A stretch of 64,000 nt of DNA, taken from contig NZ_BMTP01000014.1 in NCBI RefSeq assembly GCF_014649735.1, positions 124,001 through 188,000 of the forward strand, in the 5' to 3' direction. The notes beneath the pieces were generated by a model that ran no database searches, was not told the origin of the DNA, and worked only from the letters and a program-made list of their open reading frames with translations. Shown in pieces: positions 7,649-18,066 of the stretch. The DNA is from Streptomyces lavendofoliae. Lineage in GTDB: Bacteria; Actinomycetota; Actinomycetes; Streptomycetales; Streptomycetaceae. Both the position numbers and the translations under genes were made by a program. Each line of letters opens with the position of its first letter. Position 1 is the stretch's first letter.

Positions 7649-8800
7649 TCAGAAGGCGGAGACCCCGGTCAGGGCGCGGCCGATGATGAGCTTCTGGATC
7701 TGGCTGGTGCCCTCGTACAGGGTCATCACCCGGGCGTCACGCAGCAGTTTGCCGACCGGGTACTCGTCGATGTAGCCGTAACCGCCGTAGACCTGGAGGG
7801 CGTTGTTGGCCGAGCGCACGGCGGCCTCGGAGGCGAAGAGCTTGGCCTTGGAGGCGGCCGTGGCGAAGTCCTCCCCCCGGTCGACGAGGTCGGCGACCCG
7901 CCAGGTCAGCAGCCGCGCGGCGTCCACGTCGACGGAGATGTCGCTGATCAGCTCCTGGACGAGCTGGTACGAGGCGATCGGCTTGCCGAACTGCTCCCGC
8001 TCCCCCGCGTAGCGCACGGCCGCGTCCAGCGCCGCCTGGGCGATGCCGACGCAGCCGGCGGCGACCGACATCCGGCCCTTGGCGAGCGCGGACATGGCGA
8101 TGGAGAAGCCCTTGCCCTCCGGGCCCATGAGCGCCGAGGCGGGCACCCGGACGTCCTCGAGGACCAGCTCGGCGGTGGCCTGGCCGCGCAGGCCGAGCTT
8201 GCCGTGGATGGTGCGGCGGGTGAGGCCGGGGGTGTCGGTGGGGATCAGAAAGGCGGAGACGCCGCGGTGGCCGGGGGTGTCGTTGGTGCGGGCGAAGAGC
8301 AGCACCACATCGGCCCAGGTGCCGTTGGTGATGAACATCTTGGTGCCGTTGACGACGTAGTCGCCGCCGTCGCGCACGGCCCGGGTGGTCAGGTTGCCGG
8401 CGTCGGAGCCGGTGCCGGGCTCGGTGAGGCCGAAGCAGCCGAGCGCCTCCCCGGCGGTCAGGCGCGGCAGCCAGTGCCGCTTCTGCTCCTCGTCGCCCCA
8501 GGCGGCGATGGTCTTGGCCACGAGGCCCAGGGAGACGGACACGATGCCGCGCACCGACGAGTCGCCGCGCCCCAGCTCCTCCGTCACCAGGCAGTACGCC
8601 AGGTGGTCGCCGCCCGAGCCGCCGTACTCCTCGGGGACGGTGAGGCCCAGGAAGCCGAGGGCGCCGAGTTTCCTGACGATCGACCGGTCGACGTTCTCGG
8701 CCCGGTCCCAGTCGACGACGTGCGGGGCGATCTCGCGCTGGACGAAGTCCTCGGCGAGCCGCCTGACGGCCGTCTGCTCCTCGCTCAGCTCCAGGTTCAT
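7649..8800 (-). CDS. acyl-CoA dehydrogenase
   Basis: The 383-residue flavoenzyme oxidises an acyl-CoA to the trans-2-enoyl-CoA. The N-terminal helical domain begins MNLELSEEQTAVRRLAEDF. The middle contains CFGLTEPGTGSDAG and KMFITNGTWADV, the usual FAD/substrate loops. The C-terminal signatures QLVQELISDISVDVDAARL and the catalytic-region GYGYIDEYPVGKLLRDARVMTLYEGTSQIQ are intact; the glutamate in YEGT is the expected base. The start at 8800 is the usual family start. It diverges from a TetR gene across an operator (8819-8835) also found before the aldehyde dehydrogenase, so it belongs to that regulon. Confidence 0.95.
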   Translation of the reverse strand: MNLELSEEQTAVRRLAEDFVQREIAPHVVDWDRAENVDRSIVRKLGALGFLGLTVPEEYGGSGGDHLAYCLVTEELGRGDSSVRGIVSVSLGLVAKTIAAWGDEEQKRHWLPRLTAGEALGCFGLTEPGTGSDAGNLTTRAVRDGGDYVVNGTKMFITNGTWADVVLLFARTNDTPGHRGVSAFLIPTDTPGLTRRTIHGKLGLRGQATAELVLEDVRVPASALMGPEGKGFSIAMSALAKGRMSVAAGCVGIAQAALDAAVRYAGEREQFGKPIASYQLVQELISDISVDVDAARLLTWRVADLVDRGEDFATAASKAKLFASEAAVRSANNALQVYGGYGYIDEYPVGKLLRDARVMTLYEGTSQIQKLIIGRALTGVSAF

Positions 8801-8818
8801 ACGCGGTCACCCCACTTT

Positions 8819-8835
8819 AACTATCACTGCTAGTT
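8819..8835. promoter_or_regulatory. operator AACTA-N7-TAGTT between acyl-CoA dehydrogenase and TetR
   Basis: AACTA (8819-8823) and TAGTT (8831-8835) form an inverted repeat with a 7-base spacer. It overlaps a TAAAGT -10 candidate of the dehydrogenase (8819-8814, minus) and lies just before the TACTAT -10 of the TetR gene (8850-8855). The same architecture recurs at 12253-12271. Confidence 0.7.
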
Positions 8836-8862
8836 TCTCGTACCCGGCCTACTATGTGCCGC

Positions 8863-9507
8863 ATGGCCCGACCGCGCAAGCCCCTTCTGAGCAGAGACCG
8901 CATCGTCGCCACGGCGGGCGCGCTCGTGGACGCGGAGGGGCTGGAGGCCGTCTCGACCCGGCGCCTCGCCGCCGAACTGGGCGTCAGCGGGCCGTCGCTC
9001 TACAACCACTTCCGCACGAAGGACGAGATCCTGGAGGCGGTCGCGGACGCGGTGAGCGCGAAGGTCGACCTGTCGATGTTCGACGAGGACGACGGCCGCG
9101 ACTGGCGCACCGCCCTGCACGACTGGGCCGTCTCGTACCGGGCGGCCCTCACCGACCACCCCAACATCGTGCCCGTCCTCGCCCGCGGCCCCGGCCGCCG
9201 CCCGGCCGGCCTGCGGGTCGCGGACGCCGTCTTCGGCGCCATGGTCCGCGCGGGCTGGCCGCCGGCCCAGGCGACCCACATCGGCGCGCTGATGCGGTAC
9301 TTCATCACCGGCTCGGCGCTCGGCTCCTTCGCCCGCGGCTTCGTCGACGACGAGACGGCCTACGACCCGGCCGACTACCCGCACCTGGGCCAGGCCCACC
9401 TCCTGGCCGAACGGCAGGAGCGGGTCGACGAGGGCGCCTTCGAGACGGGCCTGCGGGCCCTGCTGGACGGACTCGCGGTGCGCTACGAGGGAGCGGTACG
9501 GCGCTGA
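8863..9507 (+). CDS. TetR-family regulator of the acyl/alcohol module
   Basis: The 214-residue protein has a TetR DNA-binding domain at residues 5-60 (RDRIVATAGALVDAEGL, then LGVSGPSLYNHFRTKDEILE) and a TetR_C-like ligand domain. The ATG at 8863 is favoured because a TACTAT -10 box (8850-8855) places the transcript start almost on it, suggesting leaderless translation; an in-frame ATG at 8854 lies within that box. It diverges from the acyl-CoA dehydrogenase and converges on the alcohol dehydrogenase. Its probable operator, AACTA-N7-TAGTT, occurs here and upstream of the aldehyde dehydrogenase, so it is predicted to control both transcription units. Confidence 0.87.
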   Translation: MARPRKPLLSRDRIVATAGALVDAEGLEAVSTRRLAAELGVSGPSLYNHFRTKDEILEAVADAVSAKVDLSMFDEDDGRDWRTALHDWAVSYRAALTDHPNIVPVLARGPGRRPAGLRVADAVFGAMVRAGWPPAQATHIGALMRYFITGSALGSFARGFVDDETAYDPADYPHLGQAHLLAERQERVDEGAFETGLRALLDGLAVRYEGAVRR

Positions 9508-9531
9508 CGCCGGACCGCGTCGCCCGGCGCT

Positions 9532-9592
9532 ACACCGGCGGTGCGCGAGGCCCCCGGGCAGGGCGCCCCGTGTGCGTACACCGGCGGTGCGG
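9532..9592 (+). repeat. pair of 15-base direct repeats
   Basis: TACACCGGCGGTGCG occurs twice in the intergenic space after the TetR gene, starting at about 9532 and 9578. Function is unknown; the space also holds a large terminator hairpin. Confidence 0.45.
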
Positions 9593-9607
9593 GGGCGGCC
9601 CTGATGC

Positions 9608-9664
9608 CCCGGCCGCGCGGGGCGGCCGGGGCGGCCGGGGTGCCGGGCGCCCCGCGCGGCCGGG
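9608..9664. terminator. bidirectional terminator between TetR and alcohol dehydrogenase
   Basis: A perfect 16-base inverted repeat, CCCGGCCGCGCGGGGC (9608-9623) and its complement (9649-9664), encloses 25 bases between two convergent genes. Confidence 0.55.
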
Positions 9665-9703
9665 ATGCCGGCGTACGGGCGCGCGGCGGGGTGGTGCGAG
9701 GGG

Positions 9704-10783
9704 CTAGAAGACGACCAGGGCCCGTCCGCCCTTGCCCGCGATCATGTTGTCGAACGCCGCCGGGATGCCGTCCAGCGCGATCCGCTCGGTGACCAGCGCG
9801 CTCAGGTCGAAGCGCCCGGCCCGGATGTGGGCGGCGATGGCCGGCAGGTCCTCGGCCGGACGGGAGTCGCCGTACACGCAGCCGGAGAGCGTGCGGCCCC
9901 AGTGGAAGATTTCCAGGGCGTTGAACGTCACCTGCTGGTCCTTGCCGCCGATGCCGACGACCGTGGTGCGGCCACCGCGCCGGGTGGACTCCCAGGCGGT
10001 ACGGATGGTGACGGCACGGCCGACGCACTCGACGGCCACGTCGGCGCCGTGGCCCCCGGTGAGCCTGCGGACCTCCCGCGCGGTGGTCTCCGAGGCGACC
10101 AGGTACTCGGTGGCGCCGGCCCGCCGGGCGAGAGCCTCCTTCTCCGGGGACACGTCCACGGCGATGACCGTCCCGGCGCCCGCAATACGGGCGGCCTGAA
10201 GGGTGGCGAGGCCCACCCCGCCGACGCCGAACACCACGACCGACTCGCCCTCGCGCACCCGTGCGGAGTGGTGGACGGCCCCGTACCCGGTGAGGACGGC
10301 GCAGCCCAGCAGCGCGGCGTCGGTCAGCGGTACGCCGTCGGGGGCGGGCAGCACGCAGGAGGCGGGGACGACGGTCTCCTCCGCGAACGCGGCGACGTTC
10401 AGGCCCGGGTGGAGGTCGGTGCCGTCCTCCGCGACGGCGTGGATCCTGGCCGCGCCGGTGAGCGCGTCGGCGCACAGCCACACCTCGCCCAGCGTGCAGG
10501 GGTGGCAGGTGCCGCAGGACGGCGCCCAGTTGAGCACGACGGCGTCGCCGGGGGCGATGTGGCCGACGCCCTCGCCGACGGCGAGCACGGTTCCGGACCC
10601 CTCGTGGCCGAGGACCGCGGGGACGGGCAGCCGCATGGTGCCGTTGGACAGGGACAGGTCGGAGTGGCAGACACCGGCCGCGGCGAGGCGGATCCTCACC
10701 TGACCGGGGCCGGGCTCCGGGAGTTCGATGCGGGTGATCTCCAGAGGAGCACCTATGGCGGGCAGGACGGCGGCGCGGACCAC
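9704..10783 (-). CDS. zinc-dependent alcohol dehydrogenase
   Basis: The 359-residue protein is a medium-chain zinc alcohol dehydrogenase. The catalytic zinc site is visible as GVCHSDL and GHEGSG near residues 38 and 62. The structural-zinc lobe has CGTCHPC followed by a later Cys. The NAD-binding motif is VVFGVGGVGLATLQAARIAGA, with an acidic VDVS downstream that suggests NAD preference. The GTG start at 10783 follows GGGAG. The aldehyde dehydrogenase stop lies 23 bases upstream, so the two form an operon that would oxidise an alcohol to an acid. The AACTA-N7-TAGTT operator before the aldehyde dehydrogenase should control both. Confidence 0.92.
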   Translation of the reverse strand: MVRAAVLPAIGAPLEITRIELPEPGPGQVRIRLAAAGVCHSDLSLSNGTMRLPVPAVLGHEGSGTVLAVGEGVGHIAPGDAVVLNWAPSCGTCHPCTLGEVWLCADALTGAARIHAVAEDGTDLHPGLNVAAFAEETVVPASCVLPAPDGVPLTDAALLGCAVLTGYGAVHHSARVREGESVVVFGVGGVGLATLQAARIAGAGTVIAVDVSPEKEALARRAGATEYLVASETTAREVRRLTGGHGADVAVECVGRAVTIRTAWESTRRGGRTTVVGIGGKDQQVTFNALEIFHWGRTLSGCVYGDSRPAEDLPAIAAHIRAGRFDLSALVTERIALDGIPAAFDNMIAGKGGRALVVF

Positions 10784-10806
10784 GATCGTTGTCTCCCGGG
10801 TCTCGG

Positions 10807-12201
<1,395 letters not shown>

Positions 12202-12252
12202 CCGCTTCTCCTTCGGGCCTTCGGACCTGGTTCTCCGTGTCTCCTGAAACCC

Positions 12253-12271
12253 AAACTAGCGGTGGTAGTTT
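12253..12271. promoter_or_regulatory. operator AAACTA-N7-TAGTTT before the dehydrogenase operon
   Basis: AAACTA (12253-12258) and TAGTTT (12266-12271) form a perfect 6-base inverted repeat with a 7-base spacer. It has the same half-sites and spacing as the operator at 8819-8835, and lies 52 bases upstream of the aldehyde dehydrogenase start. Confidence 0.7.
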
Positions 12272-12307
12272 TCGGGCGCCAGAGGCTGCGGGACCGACCA
12301 CATCACA

Positions 12308-12772
12308 TCAGAAGTCCGCCGAGGTCCTCTCATCGAGCCGGGCCACCGACTCCTGGCCGAAAAGACGCTCGTAGGCGGAGCGGATCCGCTCGATCCGCGG
12401 GTCGCGGGCCTGTGCCTCCGACGCCGGGTAGAGGAGGATCAGTTCGTACGAGCGCTCCCGCTCGATCGTGCCGCTCGCGTCCCGCCACTGGCCGCGGCCG
12501 TCCTGCACGGTCAGCCCCTCCGGGAAGGCGGGCGTGACCTCGCGGTCGACGAACGCCATGAACTGCCGGTCCGTCACGTCAGGACCGCCGTCGGGCCGCT
12601 CGGTGCCGAAGAACAGCCGTGTCTCCACGTAGGCCGCGCCCCGGGCGGAGGCGGCGGGGCCGCCGGCCGCCCCGTCGCCGAGGGCCCCGTACGCGGCGGG
12701 GGCGCCGGCCGCCAGCAGGACGGCCGCCGTGGCGAAGGTCAGGCGGGACCGGGTGGTGGTCGGGAGCGGCAT
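12308..12772 (-). CDS. secreted DUF3574 protein
   Basis: The 154-residue protein has a signal peptide (arginine-rich start, hydrophobic segment about residues 10-30) followed by the DUF3574 domain. The family pattern YVETRLFFGTERPDGG, DRQFMAFVDREVTPAFPEGLT and a RSYELILLYP strand is clear. Function is unknown; the fold may be ferredoxin-like, which is inference. It starts at the ATG at 12772 with GAAGGG upstream. It sits between the MFS exporter and the aldehyde dehydrogenase on the same strand, but no functional link is evident. Confidence 0.85.
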   Translation of the reverse strand: MPLPTTTRSRLTFATAAVLLAAGAPAAYGALGDGAAGGPAASARGAAYVETRLFFGTERPDGGPDVTDRQFMAFVDREVTPAFPEGLTVQDGRGQWRDASGTIERERSYELILLYPASEAQARDPRIERIRSAYERLFGQESVARLDERTSADF

Positions 12773-12977
12773 GGCGGGTGTGCCCTTCCGTGCGGGGTTC
12801 CGTGAGCGCCATCACTCTGGCAGTCCGCCGCCGGGCGATCCGGCCGGAACACGGGAAACGACCGGATCCGGCCGCCGGCGCCGTCGCGACGGTGGGCGCG
12901 GGCCGGGCGGACGCGGGGTTCGAGGTGGCCCTGGAGGGGCTGGTCGCCCACTGCCTGACCGTCCTGGCCGGGCGGGG

Positions 12978-14258
12978 TCAGGCCCGCCGGCGCGCCCCGC
13001 CGCACGCGTCCCACGGCTCCCCCGCGCCGGACGGCGCACCCGCCTCGTCCGCGCCGGCCCGCGCACCCGTCCCCGCCGCGCCCGTGCGGCCGGGGCCGCC
13101 GGCGGGCCCCCGCCCCACTCGTACGCCCAGCGTCGCCGCCGCCAGGAGCAGGGCGCCCAGCAGCACGAAGGGGGCGGCCGTGCCCGCGAGTCCGGCGACC
13201 AGCCCGGCGGACGCCGGTGCGGCGACCTGGCCGAGCCGGTTGCCCGTCAGGCGCAGGGCGAGGGCCGTGGAGCGGGCCCCGTCGGGAGCGGCCCGCACCA
13301 CGGTCGTCATCGACAGCGGCTGGCCGGCCCCGAGGCAGAAACCCAGCGCGGCCAGCATCACGGCCAGGGCCCACACCGGGACGGGCAGCGCGATGCCCGC
13401 GCACAGCAGGCCGGCGAGCAGGCAGGTCACGGTCAGCAGCGCCGTACGGCCCAGCAGCCGGATCATCGGGGTCATGACCAGCCGGCAGGCGATGGTGGCC
13501 GCCGCCCGCAGGCCCAGCAGCAGGCCGATCGTCGCGGGCGGGATGGACCGGTGCTCACCGACGACCGGCAGATAGGCGGTCAGGATGTCGGTCGCGGAGA
13601 GCACGGCGAGGCTGATGAAGATCCCGGCGGGCACCCCCCGGGTGCGCAGGATCCGGTGGACGGGGACCCGGTCCCGCTCCGCGCGCGCGGGCCCGGTGTG
13701 CGCGTCGCGGACCTCGACGCGCCAGAGGGCCGTGAGGGCCACCGCGGCGACGGCGGCCGACACGACCAGGGCGAGGGCGCTGCTGCGGCCCGTGTCGCCA
13801 CCGATGAGGAGTCCGGCCGCGACCGGCCCCACGAGCTGCCCGAGCGAGGCGCCGATGGTGAAGTGCCCGAAATCGCGGTCCTGTTCGTCCGGGGCGGACC
13901 GGCGGGCGACCAGCGACTGGGCACCGATCACGAAGCACAGATGGCCGAGTCCCATGACCCCGCTCCACGCCGCCATCCCCGCCAGGGAGCCGGCGGTGCC
14001 GCTCAGGGCGCACCCGCCCGCGATCAGCACCACCCCCGCGAACAGCAGCGGTGCGCACCGTCCCCGGTCGGTCCTGCGCCCGAGCGGTACGGCGGCGAAC
14101 AGCGGCAGCAGCGCGTACACGCCCGCGATGACACCGATCGCGCGCTCGTCCGCGCCCAGCGACAGGGCGCGGTACGAGACGGCGGGCCGCGCCATCGACA
14201 CCGCCGCCTGGGCGAAGCCGAAGGCGATGACGAGGCGCAGCAGCCAGTACCGCTTCAT
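12978..14258 (-). CDS. MFS transporter
   Basis: The 426-residue protein has about 12 hydrophobic helices and MFS features: a VYALLPLFAAVPLGRRTDRG loop 2-3 motif (about residues 38-57) and a cytoplasmic central loop (about 195-215). The last 40 residues are a low-complexity Gly/Ala/Arg tail. It starts at the ATG at 14258, overlapping the stop of the citrate transporter (TGATG), so the two are translationally coupled. The pairing suggests efflux or uptake of a related carboxylate, but no substrate can be assigned. Confidence 0.85.
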   Translation of the reverse strand: MKRYWLLRLVIAFGFAQAAVSMARPAVSYRALSLGADERAIGVIAGVYALLPLFAAVPLGRRTDRGRCAPLLFAGVVLIAGGCALSGTAGSLAGMAAWSGVMGLGHLCFVIGAQSLVARRSAPDEQDRDFGHFTIGASLGQLVGPVAAGLLIGGDTGRSSALALVVSAAVAAVALTALWRVEVRDAHTGPARAERDRVPVHRILRTRGVPAGIFISLAVLSATDILTAYLPVVGEHRSIPPATIGLLLGLRAAATIACRLVMTPMIRLLGRTALLTVTCLLAGLLCAGIALPVPVWALAVMLAALGFCLGAGQPLSMTTVVRAAPDGARSTALALRLTGNRLGQVAAPASAGLVAGLAGTAAPFVLLGALLLAAATLGVRVGRGPAGGPGRTGAAGTGARAGADEAGAPSGAGEPWDACGGARRRA

Positions 14259-15649
14259 CAGATGATGCCGAGGAGTATCCCGGCGCCCAGCACCACCAGC
14301 GAGGTGAGGGCGGCCCACTTGACGGTGAACCGGGTGTGGTCGCCGAACTCGACCTTGGCCATGCCGACCAGGACGTACACGGCGGGCACCAGCGGGCTGG
14401 ACATGTGCAGGGCCTGGCCCACCAGGGAGGCGCGGGCGATCTCCAGGGGGGAGACGCCGTGCGCGGCGCCGGCCTCGGCGAGGACCGGCAGGACGCCGAA
14501 GTAGAAGCCGTCGTTGGACATGAAGTACGTCAGGGGCAGGCTCAGCAGGCCGGTGACGAGCGCCATGTGCGGGCCCATGGCCTCCGGGACGGCGCCGACG
14601 AGCCAGTCCGCCATGTGCTTGACCATGCCGGTGCCGGTGAGGACGCCGGTGAAGACGGCGGCGGCGAAGACCATGCCGGCGACGTTGAGGACGTTGTCGG
14701 CGTGGGCCGCGACGCGCGCCTTCTGGTCGGGCATGTGCGGGAAGTTGACCGTCAGGGCGAGGGCCGCGCCGATGAGGAAGAGCACCGGGATGGGCAGCAG
14801 TTCCATGATCATGGCGGTGAGCAGGGCCACGGTGAGGACCGCGTTGAACCAGTACAGCCGGGGACGCAGGGTGGGGCGGTTAGGGTCGAGGCCCTGGAAG
14901 GTCCCGTCCGCGTCGCCGGGCGAGCCGCCGGCGGGGCCTGCCGCGGCCGTGGGACGGTCCTCTCCCCCGCCGGCCTTCACCAGCACGGTCTCGGTGTGCG
15001 GCTCCGGCACCTCGTCCAGGGTCAGGTGGCCCAGGCGCGTGCGCTCCCGCCGCCCCAGTACGTACGCGAGGAGCAGGACGAACAGCAGGCCGGCGCCGAG
15101 GGCCGGGATCATCGGTACGAAGATGTCGCCGGCGTCCAGCTTCAGCGCCGTGGCCGCGCGGGCGGTGGGGCCGCCCCAGGGCAGCGTGTTCATCACGCCG
15201 TTGGCGGTGGCGGCGACACCGGTCATGACGACCAGGCTCATCTTCAGGCGCTTGTAGAGCGGGTACATCGCCGAGACGGTGATCATGAAGGTGGTCGAGC
15301 CGTCGCCGTCCAGCGAGACGATCGCGGCGAGGACCGCCGTACCGACCACGACCCGCAGCGGGTCGGCCTTGCAGAAGCGCAGGATGCCCCGGACGATCGG
15401 GTCGAAGAGGCCGACGTCGATCATCACGCCGAAGTAGACGATGGCGAACATCAGCATCGCGGCGGTGGGCGCCAGGTTGCCGACGCCTTCGAGGACGTAG
15501 TCGCCGAGCTGGGCGCCCTGCCCGACGAGGACGCAGAAGAGGGCGGGGATGAGGACGAGCGCCGCGATCGGCGACATCTTCTTCATCATGATCAGGACCA
15601 GGAAGGTCGCGATCATGGCGAAGCCGAGGATTGTCAGCATGGAGGACAC
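14258..15649 (-). CDS. CitMHS-family citrate/divalent-metal symporter
   Basis: The 463-residue protein belongs to the CitMHS family, which imports citrate complexed with Mg2+ or another metal with protons across the cytoplasmic membrane. It has about 11-12 hydrophobic helices. Conserved segments include VYFGVMIDVGLFDP (about residue 70), VSLDGDGSTTFMITVSA (about 110) and TANGVMNTLPWGGPTARAA (about 145). A charged cytoplasmic loop occupies about 195-255. The GTG start at 15649 follows AAGGG; an ATG nine bases later is an alternative. A 10-bp inverted repeat flanks and overlaps the start. It is coupled to the MFS gene downstream. Confidence 0.92.
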   Translation of the reverse strand: MSSMLTILGFAMIATFLVLIMMKKMSPIAALVLIPALFCVLVGQGAQLGDYVLEGVGNLAPTAAMLMFAIVYFGVMIDVGLFDPIVRGILRFCKADPLRVVVGTAVLAAIVSLDGDGSTTFMITVSAMYPLYKRLKMSLVVMTGVAATANGVMNTLPWGGPTARAATALKLDAGDIFVPMIPALGAGLLFVLLLAYVLGRRERTRLGHLTLDEVPEPHTETVLVKAGGGEDRPTAAAGPAGGSPGDADGTFQGLDPNRPTLRPRLYWFNAVLTVALLTAMIMELLPIPVLFLIGAALALTVNFPHMPDQKARVAAHADNVLNVAGMVFAAAVFTGVLTGTGMVKHMADWLVGAVPEAMGPHMALVTGLLSLPLTYFMSNDGFYFGVLPVLAEAGAAHGVSPLEIARASLVGQALHMSSPLVPAVYVLVGMAKVEFGDHTRFTVKWAALTSLVVLGAGILLGII

Positions 15650-15705
15650 CTAACGTTCACCCTTGAACTCCACCGGGGGGCCGGCGGTCCGGATGACGTT
15701 AGGTG
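15647..15705. promoter_or_regulatory. widely spaced 10-bp inverted repeat at the citrate transporter start
   Basis: CACCTAACGT (15647-15656) and ACGTTAGGTG (15696-15705) are perfect complements 39 bases apart. The first half-site covers the GTG start codon. Two regulator sites, or one looping site, are plausible. Confidence 0.5.
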
Positions 15706-15772
15706 CCTCGCTGAACCGTTAACAAGGTGTTGACCTGTGAGCAATACGAGCAAAACCCCAGCTCAGGAGCGG

Positions 15773-17971
15773 TCAGTGCAGGGCTGATACGTGGACGGGG
15801 AAGCCGTTGAGCACGGCGGTGCCGGACAGCGGGTCGAGCCGGGTGCCGTCGAGGAGCTGGTTCACGTTGACGCCGGGCCGCCCTGCGGCGACCGCCATGC
15901 GGGTGCCGGGCCGGTCGTGGCCCCAGCCGTGCGGGATGCTCACCACCCCCGGCCGTACGGTGTCGGTGACCTCCACCGGGACGGTGAGCTCCCCGCCGTC
16001 GGCCTTCACGCGTGCGGGGGCGCCGTCGGTGAGGCCCAGACGGTCGGCGTCGTCGGGGTGGACCTGGAGCGTGCAGGTGTTGGTGCCGCTGTTGAGGGTG
16101 GGGACGTTGTGCATCCAGCTGTTGTTGGAGCGCAGGTGGCGGCGGCCGACGAGGACCAGGGCGTCCTCCGGCGCGGCCAGCGCCGCCCGCAGCCGGGGCA
16201 GGTCGGCGGCGATGGGGTCCGGCAGGAGTTCGACGCGTCCGCTGCGGGTTTTCAGCACCTGCGGGAGGCGCGGCTCCAGCGGCCCGAGGTCGATGCCGTG
16301 GGGGTGCTCGCGGAGCCGGTCGAGGGTCAGGCCGTACGGGCCGAGGCGCAGCATCAGGTCCAGGCGCCGCTCGGCGCCCGTGCGGCCGGTGAGCCGTGCC
16401 GCGTACTCCTCGGGGTCCTGGCCGTAGGCGGGCGAGTGCGGCTCGGTGACCGCCTTGGCGAGGGTGCGGGCGATGGCCATGTCGTCGACGGCGGACGGGT
16501 CGGCGTCCCGCGTGCCGGTCACGGCGAGGATCAGCCGGGCGTGGATCTCGCACTCGTCCATGCGGCCCGGCTCCAGCGGGACGGGCGCGGGCGTGTGACG
16601 GACCTGGTTGCGGACGGCGAAGCCGTTGAAGGCGAAGTCGAAGTGGGCGGTCTGGGCGGGCGGCGGCGGGGGCAGGACCACATCCGCGTGGCGCGAGGTC
16701 TCGTTCAGGTAGGGGTCGACGCTGACCATGAAGTCCAGGGCGCCGAGGGCACGGTCGAGCCGGTCGCCGTCGGGGGCGGACAGGACCGGGTTGGCGGCGA
16801 TGGAGACGAGGGCGCGGATCCGCCCCTCGCCTGGGGTCTCGATCTCCTCCGCCAGGGCGGCGGTGGGCAGTTCGCCCTTGGCCTCGGGGTGCCCGGAGAC
16901 GCGGCTCGCCCAGCGGCCGAGCGCGAACCCCTTGCCGGGGCCCGCCGGGCGGGGCGCCGGGACGGTGGCGGAGAGCGGGAACATCGCGCCACCGGGCCGG
17001 TCGAGGTTGCCGGTGAGGACGTTGAGGACGTCGACGAGCCAGTTGGTGAGGGTGCCGTACGCGACGGTGCTGCCGCCGACCCTCCCGTACACGGCCGCGG
17101 CCGGCGCCGCCGCCAGCTCGCGGGCGAGCGCCCGGATGGTGCCGGCGTCCACGTCGCACGCGCCGGCGACCGCCTCGGGCGTGAAGTCCCGTACGGCCGC
17201 CTCGACCTCAGCGACGCCCTGGACGTGTCCGGCGAGCGTCCCGAGGTCGGTGAGGCCCTCCTCGTACAGCACGTGGGCGAGGGCGGCCAGCAGGAGCGCG
17301 TCGGTGCCGGGGCGGATGGCGACGTGCCGGTCGGCGAGGCGCGCGGTGCGGGTGCGGCGCGGGTCGACGACGGTGAGGGTGCCGCCGCGCCCGCGCAGCG
17401 CCTTGAGCCTGCCGGGGAAGTCGGGCGCGGTGCACAGGCTGCCGTTGGAGTCCAGTGGGTTGGCGCCGATGACCAGCAGGTGGGCGGTGCGGTCCAGGTC
17501 GGGCACGGGGATGGCGAACGCGTCGCCGAACAGCAGCCCGCTGGAGACGTGCTTGGGCATCTGGTCCAGCGTCGACGCGGTGAAGAGGTTGCGGGTGCGC
17601 AGGGCGCCGAGCAGGAGGGGCGGGTAGAGGGCGCCCGCCATGGTGTGGACGTTGGGGTTGCCGAGGACGACCCCGACGGCGTCGGCGCCGTGCCGCTCGA
17701 CGAGCGGCGGGAGCCGGCGGGCGATCACGTCGAACGCCTCCTCCCAGGCCGCTTCCCGGAAGGTGCCGTCCTCGCCGCGCACGAGTGGGCCGCGCAGGCG
17801 GTCCGGGTCGGCGTCGAGCTCGCCGAACGACGCGCCCTTGGGGCAGATGAACCCCCGGCTGAAGACGTCGTCCCGGTCGCCGCGCACGCCGGTGACGCGC
17901 GTGCCGTCGAGGGTGAGGGTGAGTCCGCAGGTGGCTTCGCAGAGCGGGCAGATGCGCGGGGCGGTGGGCAT
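15773..17971 (-). CDS. molybdopterin-dependent oxidoreductase with [4Fe-4S] site
   Basis: The 732-residue protein is a member of the DMSO reductase/formate dehydrogenase superfamily. The N-terminal cluster motif CPLCEATC followed by FICPKG supplies the four cysteines. Residues about 60-540 contain the molybdopterin domain, with VIGANPLDSNGS and TVVDPRRTRTARLAD. The C-terminal MopB-binding barrel includes SNNSWMHNVP, GTNTCTLQVHPDDA and SIPHGWGHDRPG. The ATG at 17971 has GGGAGG six bases upstream. No Tat signal is present, so it is cytoplasmic. A TetR gene lies directly upstream on the same strand and a TACCG-N2-CGGTA palindrome lies between. The substrate is unknown. Confidence 0.9.
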   Translation of the reverse strand: MPTAPRICPLCEATCGLTLTLDGTRVTGVRGDRDDVFSRGFICPKGASFGELDADPDRLRGPLVRGEDGTFREAAWEEAFDVIARRLPPLVERHGADAVGVVLGNPNVHTMAGALYPPLLLGALRTRNLFTASTLDQMPKHVSSGLLFGDAFAIPVPDLDRTAHLLVIGANPLDSNGSLCTAPDFPGRLKALRGRGGTLTVVDPRRTRTARLADRHVAIRPGTDALLLAALAHVLYEEGLTDLGTLAGHVQGVAEVEAAVRDFTPEAVAGACDVDAGTIRALARELAAAPAAAVYGRVGGSTVAYGTLTNWLVDVLNVLTGNLDRPGGAMFPLSATVPAPRPAGPGKGFALGRWASRVSGHPEAKGELPTAALAEEIETPGEGRIRALVSIAANPVLSAPDGDRLDRALGALDFMVSVDPYLNETSRHADVVLPPPPPAQTAHFDFAFNGFAVRNQVRHTPAPVPLEPGRMDECEIHARLILAVTGTRDADPSAVDDMAIARTLAKAVTEPHSPAYGQDPEEYAARLTGRTGAERRLDLMLRLGPYGLTLDRLREHPHGIDLGPLEPRLPQVLKTRSGRVELLPDPIAADLPRLRAALAAPEDALVLVGRRHLRSNNSWMHNVPTLNSGTNTCTLQVHPDDADRLGLTDGAPARVKADGGELTVPVEVTDTVRPGVVSIPHGWGHDRPGTRMAVAAGRPGVNVNQLLDGTRLDPLSGTAVLNGFPVHVSALH

Positions 17972-18037
17972 GGGGGCCTCCCGGGACGGCGGCAGCCGTG
18001 GGGCCGCGGCGGCGTGAGTCGCAGACACCGGGGAGCA

Positions 18038-18049
18038 TACCGACCGGTA
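18038..18049. promoter_or_regulatory. TACCG-N2-CGGTA palindrome upstream of the molybdoenzyme
   Basis: TACCGACCGGTA is a near-perfect palindrome of the kind bound by many TetR proteins. It is 67 bases before the oxidoreductase start and just after the TetR stop, so the TetR probably regulates the enzyme from here. Confidence 0.5.
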
Positions 18050-18066
18050 CGCACGGTGGCGATGGT

